Source of the DNA: a candidate division CSSED10-310 bacterium
GTDB lineage: Bacteria; CSSED10-310
DNA: 64,000 bases
NCBI GenBank assembly: GCA_016931515.1
Contig: JAFGEQ010000008.1
Coordinates: forward strand, 1-64,000
Direction: 5' to 3'
The position numbers were made by a program, and so were the translations under genes. Below, in pieces: positions 16,631 to 26,160 of this stretch. A model generated the notes under the pieces. It did no database searches. It was not told where the DNA came from and saw only the letters and a program-made list of their open reading frames with translations. Position 1 is the first letter of the stretch. Each line of letters opens with the position of its first letter.

Positions 16631-17662
16631 TCAGAATAAAAATCGATCGATTTTCATTAGTTTCAATGTCTGGTAGATAATCAGGGACATCAGAAGCGCT
16701 GCTACAACGACGAGTAGGATTGCGACGGGTTGGCGGATACCGAGAGTGATATAGGTTAGCCAGGCGATTCGTCCCAACACGAGAGGTTCGTGGAGTATGA
16801 AGATGGGCCAGGCTGCTTCTGCAAGCAACAGCGCAGATCGTGGAGCGGTAACTGGAAAAAAGATGGCACAAAGAAAAACAATTGTCAGGGGTACGAATAA
16901 CTCAGACCCCATAAAACCGATAGACGGGGACACTGCCGGCATGCGCCCGAGCTGCACCAGGAAAGAAATAACGGCTCCCGTTATTGAAACCGCAGTGACA
17001 GGCAGAAGCCATTTGAGTGAAAAACCGTATCGTCTGTAGACAACTGACAGACGAGCCCCAAGATCAAGAAAAACCAAGTAGGATGGGTAACTCCACGGTA
17101 TGGTTAAATGATTGGTGCGGGCATGGAAAAATATCAGCCATAACACCGGCTGTGATATCCAGACCGGAAAATATCTGAATACCAACGGATAAATCAAGGT
17201 GAGCAGAAGGAGCATTGGAACAAACCAGAGCTGGTAAGCGGGATGCTGCGATCCGTCGATGATTCGTAAAGCAGTATGAATCGAAGGAAATGGAAAGCCA
17301 TCGAAGGCAGCTTTTTTCGGAATTTCGCCGAGTATGGGTGGTATTAGAAAATATAGAATAACTGTCCATAACAAGTATGGATAGAGAAGCCGTTTTACCC
17401 TCCTCACAATATACGAAAAGTAGGTTGAGTGCAGTCTGGACTCTGAGAGGGCAAATTTGAAGCCTGATATGATGACAAAGACCGGGACAGAAAATCGAAA
17501 CAGAAAATCTACGATTTTGCCCCAGGCAGGCATATCATCAAATCCGGCAGGATGGCCTGTCGTCAAGATAAAGAAATTATTCAATCCGTGCAGGGTGACA
17601 ACACGGATGATTGCGATTGCAATCGCTGCATCAAGAAAAGCGATCCGTTTTCGCTCAATCAT
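16631..17662 (-). CDS. Acyltransferase family 3 membrane protein
   Basis: A 343-residue polytopic protein with about ten hydrophobic helices of the acyltransferase-3 fold. The N-terminal helix with conserved Arg/His (FLDAAIAIAIIRVVTLHG) and the following FSVPVFVIISGF segment are typical. These enzymes O-acylate sugars of exopolysaccharide, lipopolysaccharide, peptidoglycan or glycans. The frame can begin with TTG at 17671; the ATG at 17662 overlaps the end of the protease gene by eight bases and is preferred. It is probably the last gene of the grpE-protease-acyltransferase run. Confidence 0.8.
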   Translation of the reverse strand: MIERKRIAFLDAAIAIAIIRVVTLHGLNNFFILTTGHPAGFDDMPAWGKIVDFLFRFSVPVFVIISGFKFALSESRLHSTYFSYIVRRVKRLLYPYLLWTVILYFLIPPILGEIPKKAAFDGFPFPSIHTALRIIDGSQHPAYQLWFVPMLLLLTLIYPLVFRYFPVWISQPVLWLIFFHARTNHLTIPWSYPSYLVFLDLGARLSVVYRRYGFSLKWLLPVTAVSITGAVISFLVQLGRMPAVSPSIGFMGSELFVPLTIVFLCAIFFPVTAPRSALLLAEAAWPIFILHEPLVLGRIAWLTYITLGIRQPVAILLVVVAALLMSLIIYQTLKLMKIDRFLF

Positions 17663-18356
17663 CGCTACCAAGCAGACCCAGACGAATAACCCAGTATAGA
17701 AGCTGTAAAATCGCAGTTATTGCAGCTGCTACATACGTCATTGCAGCGGCGTTCAATACTGCATTGACACCTTCAGTTTCCTGTGACGAAATGACACCGT
17801 AATTTGTAAGCAGGGCTTTTGCGCGAGCTGAAGCATTGAATTCGACCGGCAATGTTACCAGTGTAAACAGAACGGTGGTTGCGAAAAGCAGAACGCCGAG
17901 TTTGGCGATAAAAAGCCCTGCACCGCTGGAAGCCAGTAGCACGCCGAGCATGATCAGGATCCAGGCGAAACGGGATCCGAAGCCAGCAATCGGCACCAGA
18001 GCTGAACGGAGTTTAAGTGGAGAATACCCGGCTTGATCCTGAAGAGCGTGACCTGTTTCATGGGCGGCGATTCCCTGTGCGGCAATGCTGAATGAATCAT
18101 AGACCTGCGGCGATAGACGCAATTTTCGTGCAACTGGATCATAATGGTCAGATAAAGTTCCGGATACACGTTCAATGTCTACATCCTGAAGACCGTTTCG
18201 ATCCAAAATCATTCTGGCCAGTTGTGCTCCCGACAGCCCGGAGCGCGACGGGATACGAGAGTAGCGTTTAAAGGCACTGTTGACTTTCAGGGAAGCCCAG
18301 GTTGCCAGGATTACCCCAGGCAACAACATGATTAGAAAAAGCGGATCGAAAAACAT
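17655..18356 (-). CDS. YugP-type membrane zinc metallopeptidase
   Basis: A 233-residue protein with an N-terminal membrane helix, a soluble zinc-binding segment with HETGH at residues 99-103, two central hydrophobic helices and a C-terminal helix. This matches the neutral zinc metallopeptidase family of B. subtilis YugP, whose role is unknown. The start has AAGGA nine bases upstream. It is six bp downstream of grpE and overlaps the acyltransferase gene, so the three are cotranscribed. The grpE linkage hints at protein quality control, but this is inference. Confidence 0.85.
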   Translation of the reverse strand: MFFDPLFLIMLLPGVILATWASLKVNSAFKRYSRIPSRSGLSGAQLARMILDRNGLQDVDIERVSGTLSDHYDPVARKLRLSPQVYDSFSIAAQGIAAHETGHALQDQAGYSPLKLRSALVPIAGFGSRFAWILIMLGVLLASSGAGLFIAKLGVLLFATTVLFTLVTLPVEFNASARAKALLTNYGVISSQETEGVNAVLNAAAMTYVAAAITAILQLLYWVIRLGLLGSDD

Positions 18357-18362
18357 CGAGTG

Positions 18363-19031
18363 TTATCCTTCCTTCACGGTTTCATTTCCGGTATTCAAGT
18401 TGTTGATGTAGGATGCGTCGGTTGGTGATTTGGACACGACAACTCGTGCAGGACGCAAAATCATATTCTTGAATTTGTAACCTGCGGCAATCTCACCGAT
18501 GATCGTATCCGGATCGATTGTTTCCGACGCTTGAATCATTAAAGCTTCGGCGACCTCCGGATCAAATTGAGTATTCAATAAGTCCAACCGGTGAAAGTCC
18601 AGTTTGGACAACTGATCCATCAACGCATCATAGATCATCGTCAATCCTTTATGGAGCTCGCCATCAGCAGCCACCGAGGATTTTTGAAGGGCAGCATCGA
18701 AACTGTCGAGTGTCGGCAACAGTGCTTCCAGAACTGACGCCTGGTAGAATTCAGCGAGTCGTTGCTTTTCCTTTGCGACCCGTTTCCTGAAATTATCAAA
18801 TTCCGCTTTCAGACGTTGAAGAGCATCAAGATATTCCGATGCCTGCCGAGTCGCCGTTTCCAAAGGTGTCTCTTCAACGGATGGTTCCTCAATGTCAGAT
18901 ATCGGGTTCACCTGATTCGTTGAATTGGCATCGGTCGGCACAGTGCCGGTTTGCTGATTAGAATCCGAGATATTCTTTAGTGCATTGTCATCAACTGGAA
19001 TCGGATCGTGTTTCAATTCGTCTTTTTTCAC
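18363..19031 (-). CDS. grpE: Nucleotide exchange factor GrpE
   Basis: GrpE releases ADP from DnaK in the Hsp70 cycle. The 222-residue product has an acidic, disordered N-terminal third, a long coiled coil (LKAEFDNFRKRVAKEKQRL) and the C-terminal beta domain ending IAAGYKFKNMILRPARVVVSK, all typical of the family. The start is GTG at 19031, six bases after GGAGG. The frame extends to 19064 without a comparable site. Unusually, dnaK, dnaJ and hrcA are not adjacent, and I see no CIRCE operator upstream. Confidence 0.93.
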   Translation of the reverse strand: MKKDELKHDPIPVDDNALKNISDSNQQTGTVPTDANSTNQVNPISDIEEPSVEETPLETATRQASEYLDALQRLKAEFDNFRKRVAKEKQRLAEFYQASVLEALLPTLDSFDAALQKSSVAADGELHKGLTMIYDALMDQLSKLDFHRLDLLNTQFDPEVAEALMIQASETIDPDTIIGEIAAGYKFKNMILRPARVVVSKSPTDASYINNLNTGNETVKEG

Positions 19032-19150
19032 AGGGAACCTCCAGATATTCCTATCTAATAACACATAAAGGCAGCATCAAAGTTCCGGAAATCCGTCGCG
19101 GAGTCTCCGATATAATCAATATCGCAATATATAACTTTAGTGTGATTCTG

Positions 19151-20287
19151 TCAAGTCTTATATTTCTCGTTCTGACACCAGTAACCCTTACCCAGCAGTT
19201 TCGATGGCGATCCATTCGGTACATCCCATGCGCGCCAATACCATTTAAAACCTTTCAAACGATTAAAAATCGACATATCAATGGTAATCTGTGGTTCATC
19301 CAATACTTTAGCAAATTTGTCAAAAAATATGTAATCATTGGATATTTCCAAAATATATCTCGCCCCGGGAACATATGTCCAACTCAAATGAATTCCTCCG
19401 TCGCGCGGACTGACTGATTCTCCGAAAATCCGTTCCGGCAGGAGTCGTCGCCAGACGGAGTCAAGTCGCCGTTGCATCTGAAAGCGCATCGAGGCCTTAT
19501 GTCCATAGTATTTTTGAATAAATGTCAACGGAGCAGTTTGCCAGGAATAAACTGATTTTCTGGGTGCCTGCGGCAGGGATTTAGCTTGCCCGAAAAGGTG
19601 AATGATATGAGCATTCGGTACAACAACAATATTTTTGGAATGATTTTGTATGGTTGCACACAGATCCGTATCTTCATAGCCCATGAAAAACCGCTCATCC
19701 AATCCTCCAACCGATAGCAGGTATTGCTTGTTGATGAACATCGCGGCTCCACCGATTCCTTCGACAACACAGGGTTGTTGACTTGTCCACAACTGACAGT
19801 CGATGGCCCAGATATCTTTTAGAATTTGGGATCTTTTGGAATCAGGCAACCGGGTGAACACACTCCGCGCCCGTTCCGGAGTCAGCATTTTTAGACTGCA
19901 AATTTCAAACGTCTGTTCCTGATCAAGCCAGGTGTGGGGGCCACATAAAGCTGTTTCGGAGTGATTGATCATGTGTCGGTGAAGTGTGTTCAGACAACCC
20001 TTCAAGACAATGGTGTCGGGATTCAATAAAAAAACGAACGTGCCGTCGGCTGCCGAGAGTCCCTGGTTATTGGCGGCGGCGAAACCGGCATTGTAGGAAT
20101 TGGTGATCAAATGCACGTCCGGGAACTGATGCCGCAGCATTTCTTTTGAGTCATCGGTCGAATTATTATCGATCACGATGACTTCGAAGAGTGGAGCATC
20201 CTGCTCTGCAAGCAGAGATTCCAGGCATTGCCGGAGTAGAGCTGAGGTATTAAAATTAACTATGATCACGCTAATATGGATATCCAT
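19151..20287 (-). CDS. Glycosyltransferase family 2 protein with a C-terminal beta-sandwich-like tail
   Basis: A 378-residue protein. Residues 1-250 are a GT2 (GT-A fold) domain: VSVIIVNFNT-type start (HISVIIVNFNTS), IDNNSTDDS, the NPDT metal site, and GYEDTDLC with the putative catalytic acid. It resembles rhamnosyltransferase-like enzymes. Residues about 290-378 (IHLSWTYVPGARYILEIS to the end) look like a fibronectin-III-type beta domain, rare on GT2 enzymes and similar in style to the secreted proteins 4-6 kb away. The start at 20287 is chosen because the domain begins there; the longer frame from 20371 would overlap the divergent kinase gene. The ribosome site is weak. Confidence 0.8.
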   Translation of the reverse strand: MDIHISVIIVNFNTSALLRQCLESLLAEQDAPLFEVIVIDNNSTDDSKEMLRHQFPDVHLITNSYNAGFAAANNQGLSAADGTFVFLLNPDTIVLKGCLNTLHRHMINHSETALCGPHTWLDQEQTFEICSLKMLTPERARSVFTRLPDSKRSQILKDIWAIDCQLWTSQQPCVVEGIGGAAMFINKQYLLSVGGLDERFFMGYEDTDLCATIQNHSKNIVVVPNAHIIHLFGQAKSLPQAPRKSVYSWQTAPLTFIQKYYGHKASMRFQMQRRLDSVWRRLLPERIFGESVSPRDGGIHLSWTYVPGARYILEISNDYIFFDKFAKVLDEPQITIDMSIFNRLKGFKWYWRAWDVPNGSPSKLLGKGYWCQNEKYKT

Positions 20288-20352
20288 AAAAAATATGCTA
20301 AACTTTCTCCGGATCTGAGTCCAGTGATTTTGATGGTTATTGGGAGAATCGG

Positions 20353-23300
20353 ATGACCGAAGGATTACCAAGAAGCATTGATGGATATCCGGTTGTAAAA
20401 GAACTCGGGCGTGGTGTCTCAGGTGCCGTTTATCAAGTCCGATTGCCCGGAAAGCAGAAATTCGCAGCTCTTAAACTGTTCGAGGGCGAGGTTACACCTG
20501 CGGAAATTCTCCGATTTCGAAGGGAATTTGGTGCTATTTCGCGCTGTCGTCACGATGGAATCGTTGCAGTATACGGTCTCGGCGAACTGAATCAGCATCC
20601 GTATATACTCATGGAATTTGTTAAAGGACAGCAACTCGATGAGTATTTTCGTCAGGGACACCGACAAAACGAACCGCTATCGATATCAAGGCTGGCTGAA
20701 TTCGTCGATTCAGTTAGACAGATTCTTCAGACGTTGCAGTATCTTCACAGCCAGAAAATTATTCACAGGGATATTAAACCCGCGAATATTTTCATAACGG
20801 ATGAGAACCGGATCAAGATCTTGGATTTCGGATTAGCATGGCACGCCGCCGGATTACCTTCCGATAAGTCTGTTGGAACCGCAGGATACCAGGCACCGGA
20901 GCAGATCCTGTCCCGGGGAACTGATCCGAGAAGTGATCTTTATTCTCTGGGTATTACGCTTTATGAAATTATTGCCGGCATTCATCCATTTGGAAGTTTT
21001 AGTTCCTGGCAACTCCTGCTGGAGCGACAGTTGAACAATCGGTGCAATCGATTGGCGATTATGAATCCGGCATTCGGAGAACCCTGGGATTATCTGATCA
21101 AAAAAATGATGGCGCCGGATCCAATTGATCGATTCTATTCCGCATCTCAAGCCTTGATGGAGCTCAGCCGGATATCTGAAGTCGAGTCCGGCAAGGAGAT
21201 TCCGGCAATTTTCACGGAGATTCCGGACATTTTGAAAACGCGCTGGATTGGTGATCGACGTACAATCAACAAAGTGATCGATTGGATGACCGAATCAATG
21301 GATCACCATGTTTTTTTTCAGGTTCCATCCGGTGGCGGCAGAACCCGGTTCATTGATGAAGTTGCACAACTGATGAAGATGAAGCGGAATATTTTTCTGG
21401 TCGATTGTCGACGTGATCCACCCCAGGGCTGGTTGGAGCGTTTTCTCAAGACATCCCTACCAAGTGACTGGTTAAAAGACTCCGAAGCAGGTTTAAGGGT
21501 AGACTCTTTTCTGGATCACGGGAAATCTGTAACGGACGATACACCGGAAAAAGCACGCGATATGTTTTTCGCATCATTAACATCATTGATTCAGGAACGT
21601 TTGCCGGAATCGAGATACATGATACTGATCGACAACGCCGATGATTTGCCCGAAATGTCCACCCGGATCATTCAGGTCCTGACCGGTTCCGCCTGGATAC
21701 AGGTGGTAATGGCGGGTAACAGTGTTCCTGAAAGGCTTAAGCGGAACATAAGCGTTAAGAAATTGGAATCTGCAACCGATAATGATGTTATCGAACTGAT
21801 CAATAACATTCTTGGAACCGATCGTGCGGTTAATGAAAAATTTGCAGCAGCCGTCAACGCCTTGGCAGGTCAACGAATAGGGACGGCAGTTCAATTTTTT
21901 CAGAGTTGGATTCGTTCCGGATATCTCCGCATGCATGATGGTGTTCCGTATCTTGTTCCGCCTGCCGTACCCAAACCCGTATCATTGAATCAGGATGATG
22001 CGGTTGAATGGGTTACAAAAGCACCGATTCCCCAGCGCGAATTGCCGGAGGTTGATCGGCTGGACAGAGAAATTTTGCGGACGGTATCAGCCTGCCAGAC
22101 ACACTGCGGATTCAGTCTGTTGACAAAATTGTTCGCAGCCAGAGATACACTTCTGCTCGAAGTTCTGGACAGGTTGATCAGAGGTGGCTGGCTGCTTGAA
22201 ACGTATGATAGCGGTGAGGTTTGTTACCAGTTCGACAACATGCGGGATAAAATGCTTGTTTATTCCAGTATGTCTCCATTTCACCTGCGGTACCTGCACC
22301 GTCGTATTTGGGAAGCCGTTCGGAAACTGCCCCGATTGGATCATGCTGCTGTCTACACTCACATCAGGTTGAGCGAATCACCGGTGGATAGTCTTGATGA
22401 AATCGAAACCATCGCAAGAGCCGCCCGTGATCGATTCGATAATGATCATGCACTGACGTATTATCAGGGTATGGGTGACATTGTTGATGGTGTGATCAGA
22501 GATTCTGCCGATGTGCTTTCCGGTCCGGAGGATTGGGTTGTCCGATTTGGAGGGATGTCGTACGGAATGATGCTGGAGGCTGCAAAAAATACTCGAACTC
22601 TCAATCTGTCCGGATTGCAGCATCGAAAAATAGATGTCTATCGAAATCGAGGCAATATTTTCGGACGCACCGGGGATTATGGAGCCGCTTTTGATGCGTT
22701 TCAGCATATGTTGTCAACTGCCAGGGATCTGGGTAATCGGCAAAGTGAGGGAGAAGCTCTGCGTTTTATCGGGCAGATTCTGTTTTATCAGCGAAAACTG
22801 GATGAATCGGAAAAGTACTTTAAACAGTCTCTCGAGATCAGGGAGAGTATTCAGGACGAAGCCGGAATAGCGGATTGCCTGAATGCCCTGGGTGTGCTTG
22901 CTCAACAATCTCAGAAATTCGATCAAGCGCTGGGATATTTTACTCAATCCCTCGAATTCAAAACTCGCCTGGGGGATGAACGGGGAACGGTCTACATTCG
23001 CAATAACATCGCCAATTTGTATTATGGTGAAAAAAGACTGGAGGAGGCTCTTGCCGAATTCAGAGCAAGTTGCGCCATCTTTCGCCGGCTGAATGATGAT
23101 CTTGGATTAGCCTATTGTCTCTATAATATAGGCGGTGTATGCATCGAAATGGAGCAATTTGCTGAAGCGGTTGGTGTTTTGGAGGAGTCATTAGCCATTC
23201 GAAGAAAAATGCAAGATTTGCAGGATGCAGGTCATTGTTTATGGCAATTGGCTGCCGCATTGAAAGGGCTTGGCAGAATTGATGAAGCGATTCAGCATCT

Positions 23301-23421
23301 TCTGGAAGCAGCTGTCATGCTGGAAGAAGTGAATCTAACTGACGATGCCGAGGAATGCCGCTTGATGATTCAACAATGGTCTGGTACACTACCGGAGGCT
23401 GACAAGAACCCGGATAACTGA
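20353..23421 (+). CDS. Ser/Thr protein kinase with NTPase-like domain and TPR array
   Basis: A 1022-residue cytoplasmic protein. Residues 10-275 are a Hanks-type kinase with all core residues: glycine loop GRGVSG (19-24), K41, HRDIKPAN with D140, DFG at 158-160 and an APE-like APEQ. Residues about 295-600 look like a STAND/AAA-type NTPase whose P-loop is degenerate (PSGGGRTR, with R330 in place of the usual Lys). Residues about 750-1010 hold five or more TPRs. No transmembrane helix is seen, so input probably comes through the TPR/NTPase part. GGGAG precedes the ATG. It heads the plus-strand run of two secreted proteins and two AAA+ regulators. Confidence 0.9.
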   Translation: MTEGLPRSIDGYPVVKELGRGVSGAVYQVRLPGKQKFAALKLFEGEVTPAEILRFRREFGAISRCRHDGIVAVYGLGELNQHPYILMEFVKGQQLDEYFRQGHRQNEPLSISRLAEFVDSVRQILQTLQYLHSQKIIHRDIKPANIFITDENRIKILDFGLAWHAAGLPSDKSVGTAGYQAPEQILSRGTDPRSDLYSLGITLYEIIAGIHPFGSFSSWQLLLERQLNNRCNRLAIMNPAFGEPWDYLIKKMMAPDPIDRFYSASQALMELSRISEVESGKEIPAIFTEIPDILKTRWIGDRRTINKVIDWMTESMDHHVFFQVPSGGGRTRFIDEVAQLMKMKRNIFLVDCRRDPPQGWLERFLKTSLPSDWLKDSEAGLRVDSFLDHGKSVTDDTPEKARDMFFASLTSLIQERLPESRYMILIDNADDLPEMSTRIIQVLTGSAWIQVVMAGNSVPERLKRNISVKKLESATDNDVIELINNILGTDRAVNEKFAAAVNALAGQRIGTAVQFFQSWIRSGYLRMHDGVPYLVPPAVPKPVSLNQDDAVEWVTKAPIPQRELPEVDRLDREILRTVSACQTHCGFSLLTKLFAARDTLLLEVLDRLIRGGWLLETYDSGEVCYQFDNMRDKMLVYSSMSPFHLRYLHRRIWEAVRKLPRLDHAAVYTHIRLSESPVDSLDEIETIARAARDRFDNDHALTYYQGMGDIVDGVIRDSADVLSGPEDWVVRFGGMSYGMMLEAAKNTRTLNLSGLQHRKIDVYRNRGNIFGRTGDYGAAFDAFQHMLSTARDLGNRQSEGEALRFIGQILFYQRKLDESEKYFKQSLEIRESIQDEAGIADCLNALGVLAQQSQKFDQALGYFTQSLEFKTRLGDERGTVYIRNNIANLYYGEKRLEEALAEFRASCAIFRRLNDDLGLAYCLYNIGGVCIEMEQFAEAVGVLEESLAIRRKMQDLQDAGHCLWQLAAALKGLGRIDEAIQHLLEAAVMLEEVNLTDDAEECRLMIQQWSGTLPEADKNPDN

Positions 23422-23485
23422 TAGGTTCAAGTTTTTGGATTTTTGGCTTGATATTTGCATTATCTCCGGGCGGAGGTGTAGTAAA

Positions 23486-24577
23486 ATGGAACACGCGATA
23501 GGGAAAAAGTGGTTGACAACGAATCGTCTGATGATTCTGTTTGTTTTTCTTGGACTCTGGACACTTCTCTCCGCCGTGCCGGCATCCGCGAACGATCAGA
23601 CACCTCCATATCTGATTAATCCCATCCCTGAACCGGGTTCCACAACGAGCAACTGGTTTTTAATTACCACTGGAGTGCTGGATGACGAATCCGGTGTCAA
23701 TCCGGATCCGGATACGGTCTTCGTCTATATTGATGGTTCACCCCCAAGAGTCAAACCGATTATAGAACCATCCTATGGTGACCAGAAGGGTATCAAGATT
23801 ACTGTGATACTGGTCGATGAAGAACCGCGTGGGCAGGTTGTAGTGGGAGTGCAGGCCGAGGATCTTGCGCCTGTGCCCAACGTGATGTTTCGGGAATGGT
23901 CCTTCTTCGTAGAAAACGTGACACAAAATCCGGTTCCGGTTATAACTTATCCCGAGAATCACCGCTGGCTTGATTATGGAACGCAATCTGGAATTCTACA
24001 TTACAATTGGATATCTTTGGATCAAAATCCCTATTATCGGGTCAGATTCACTCTTTTCGATGGTCAATCGGCAACGATGGATATAGAACCTGCCTCGGTA
24101 CCGGGCTCAGCCTACAATTATTCTTTTGCCATCGAACTGAACAGGGATATATGGTCGGCGGTGTCCACTGCCGGCGAAATCTCCATCGATATCGGAGCTC
24201 TCACCGAACCTGACGGACAGCTGATAGGTAACTATGGTCCAAAATCAACCGTGACGTATGTAATGGAGAATCTTCCATGCCTGATCCGCCCGTATCATTC
24301 TGCCGTCCTGGATTCTGTGATACCTCCCGTTTTTGAATGGAGTCCCCTGGATGTTATGGCTGAAGAGTATGTTGTGGTTTTTGTTCGCCTCGATGACAAT
24401 GGATCTTATTCCAAGGATATAAAAATCTACGAGGTCCCGATCTTCATCAAAACCATACCTATGGATATGACACTCTGGAATCAGTTTGAGCAAGGGAATT
24501 GGGCCTGGACGGTCGTTGCCAGGTATCCGGACGGACAATTCAGCGACTTCATGATCCATCGCTTCCTGAAGAATTGA
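23486..24577 (+). CDS. Secreted beta-sandwich (Ig/FN3-like) protein of unknown function
   Basis: A 363-residue protein with a signal peptide (about residues 1-38, ending PASA-ND). The mature part begins NDQTPPYLINPIPEPGS, typical of bacterial Ig-like repeats, and ends with a module FEWSPLDVMAEEY ... WAWTVVARYPDGQFSDFM. The same C-terminal module closes the next gene's product, so the two are paralogues in part. The start is the ATG after GGAGGT; the frame extends to 23435 without a site. I see no enzyme motif. Adhesion, cell-surface binding or signal sensing are all possible. Confidence 0.7.
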   Translation: MEHAIGKKWLTTNRLMILFVFLGLWTLLSAVPASANDQTPPYLINPIPEPGSTTSNWFLITTGVLDDESGVNPDPDTVFVYIDGSPPRVKPIIEPSYGDQKGIKITVILVDEEPRGQVVVGVQAEDLAPVPNVMFREWSFFVENVTQNPVPVITYPENHRWLDYGTQSGILHYNWISLDQNPYYRVRFTLFDGQSATMDIEPASVPGSAYNYSFAIELNRDIWSAVSTAGEISIDIGALTEPDGQLIGNYGPKSTVTYVMENLPCLIRPYHSAVLDSVIPPVFEWSPLDVMAEEYVVVFVRLDDNGSYSKDIKIYEVPIFIKTIPMDMTLWNQFEQGNWAWTVVARYPDGQFSDFMIHRFLKN

Positions 24578-24689
24578 TAACGATCGCGGTTCAGCACATT
24601 ATCTTTCTGAGAATTGTAACTTTTTTCGCTGGGTTGTGTCTTGACAAAAGGGAATCGAATCGGTAGTACATCGACAGGAGGTAGCTTTC

Positions 24690-26105
24690 TTGAACCGCAG
24701 GCGTTTTTACACAACCTTGTTCTTGGGGCTTTTCGTACTGTATTTGCCAGGGTTGATTCTTGCCCTGGATGATCAACTTCCTCCCAAATTGGAAAAAACA
24801 CAACCTATTGACGGAACCTTGGATGTGTTTCCTGTTTTAATGATTCATGCCTGGCTGACTGATCCTGCAACTTCGTCGTTCGAATCCCCGAGCGGAGTTG
24901 ATCTGGATTCCATTCAGCTCTGGATCGATGACCAGGAAATATCGCTCACTGTCCAGACTATCGGTGACAATCGAGTCTGGGCACATACAAGCGACGTCCT
25001 GGAGCTGGATGAAAACTCCTGGATTTTTGCCACATTTCTGGCAAAAGATTATGCCGGAAATGAGATGGAGCCGTCGGTTATCCGTTTTCGAACAACTGCC
25101 CGACCTGATCAGAACCCCCCATCCATCGATCACTTGAGTCCTCCTGATCAATCCACCGGTAATGAACCGTTATCGCTGGTCTCATGCTGGCTTCGGGATG
25201 AGATCTCCGGACTTGACTTTGATACAATTCTTTGCAAAGTCAACAGCGAACAGGTTCCGTTTACATACGCCGTTATTGAGGATGGTATTCAGCTTTTCCA
25301 CCTTCCCCAAAATCCGTTCGAAGTAGACGACTGGGTGGCCGTTGAAATTTCTGTTTCGGATCTGTCAGGCAATGTGGCCCTGAAATCATGGACGTTTAAA
25401 ATCCAGCCCTCTCCGCCGGAACCACCTGATTTGTTTCATCCGGCTGACGGGGCGTTGTTGAATTATCAATTAGAAGCCGGCAGGATTCGATTTATCTGGA
25501 ACGTTGCGGAGAATACATCTTTCTATCGTCTCAGGATTAAACCAAGAGACGGACTGATCACTGACATAATTGATCTCTCATCGGGTGACTGTTGGGTCGC
25601 TGGAAATCTGGTGGGATATAATTTCCTTTTGAGCTTCGAACGCTGGTATCAGTTTTCGTGCCGTGACAGCCTGATGTGGTCGATTGCTGTTATTGATGGA
25701 TATGGTGGATCCCTGTTAAGTGAATTTTCGGAGTGGTCGTCGGTAATATTGGCACCACCCAATGCAGTCGTCATCCGAACGCCCGTGAATGGGACGGTAT
25801 TTAGTTCATTTGACCCCTGCCCCTTGTTCACATGGGATAGTTTTGATGATGCTGAGAGCTATCTTTTCGGTATTGCAAAATTCGACTCCTCTTCCGGACT
25901 TTTTCAAAATATGCTGACTTTATATGTGGAGTCGGAGGTCACCTCGTTGCGCCTGCCTGCCATTTCCTGGAAATCACTTGGTCCCGGACAGTTCATTTGG
26001 GCAGTCATTGCCAAGGATATCAAGGGTAATTACTCGGATTTTATGAATTACCAGTTCTCAAGATATGCACCGATCATAATCAGCGAACCCTTGACGTTCG
26101 ATTGA
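24690..26105 (+). CDS. Secreted multi-Ig/FN3-like protein of unknown function
   Basis: A 471-residue protein with a signal peptide (about residues 1-26, ending ILA-LDD). It continues with two tandem Ig-like domains, each opening DQ(L/N)PP and including a DYAGNE or DLSGNV strand turn common in bacterial Ig repeats. Two FN3-like modules (IRFIWNVAENTSFYRLRI; PLFTWDSFDDAESYLFGI) follow. The last ends FIWAVIAKDIKGNYSDFM, matching the preceding protein's end. Translation starts at TTG, eight bases after AGGAGG. It is probably in the kinase operon. Confidence 0.7.
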   Translation: MNRRRFYTTLFLGLFVLYLPGLILALDDQLPPKLEKTQPIDGTLDVFPVLMIHAWLTDPATSSFESPSGVDLDSIQLWIDDQEISLTVQTIGDNRVWAHTSDVLELDENSWIFATFLAKDYAGNEMEPSVIRFRTTARPDQNPPSIDHLSPPDQSTGNEPLSLVSCWLRDEISGLDFDTILCKVNSEQVPFTYAVIEDGIQLFHLPQNPFEVDDWVAVEISVSDLSGNVALKSWTFKIQPSPPEPPDLFHPADGALLNYQLEAGRIRFIWNVAENTSFYRLRIKPRDGLITDIIDLSSGDCWVAGNLVGYNFLLSFERWYQFSCRDSLMWSIAVIDGYGGSLLSEFSEWSSVILAPPNAVVIRTPVNGTVFSSFDPCPLFTWDSFDDAESYLFGIAKFDSSSGLFQNMLTLYVESEVTSLRLPAISWKSLGPGQFIWAVIAKDIKGNYSDFMNYQFSRYAPIIISEPLTFD

Positions 26106-26160
26106 TTATCTGCAATCATCATCCGCGATCTCTCCACTGATTTGAAAGGTCCGGAAGTCG

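Noticed and set aside
16425-16871. Minus-strand frame of 148 codons overlapping the end of the acyltransferase and the start of the DUF3857 gene
   Set aside because: It is out of frame with two well-supported genes, and its low-complexity Arg/Ser-rich translation does not look like a protein.
18363-19150. A CIRCE (HrcA) operator or sigma-32-type promoter upstream of grpE
   Set aside because: No TTAGCACTC-N9-GAGTGCTAA-like inverted repeat is present in 19032-19150, and no convincing heat-shock promoter could be placed.
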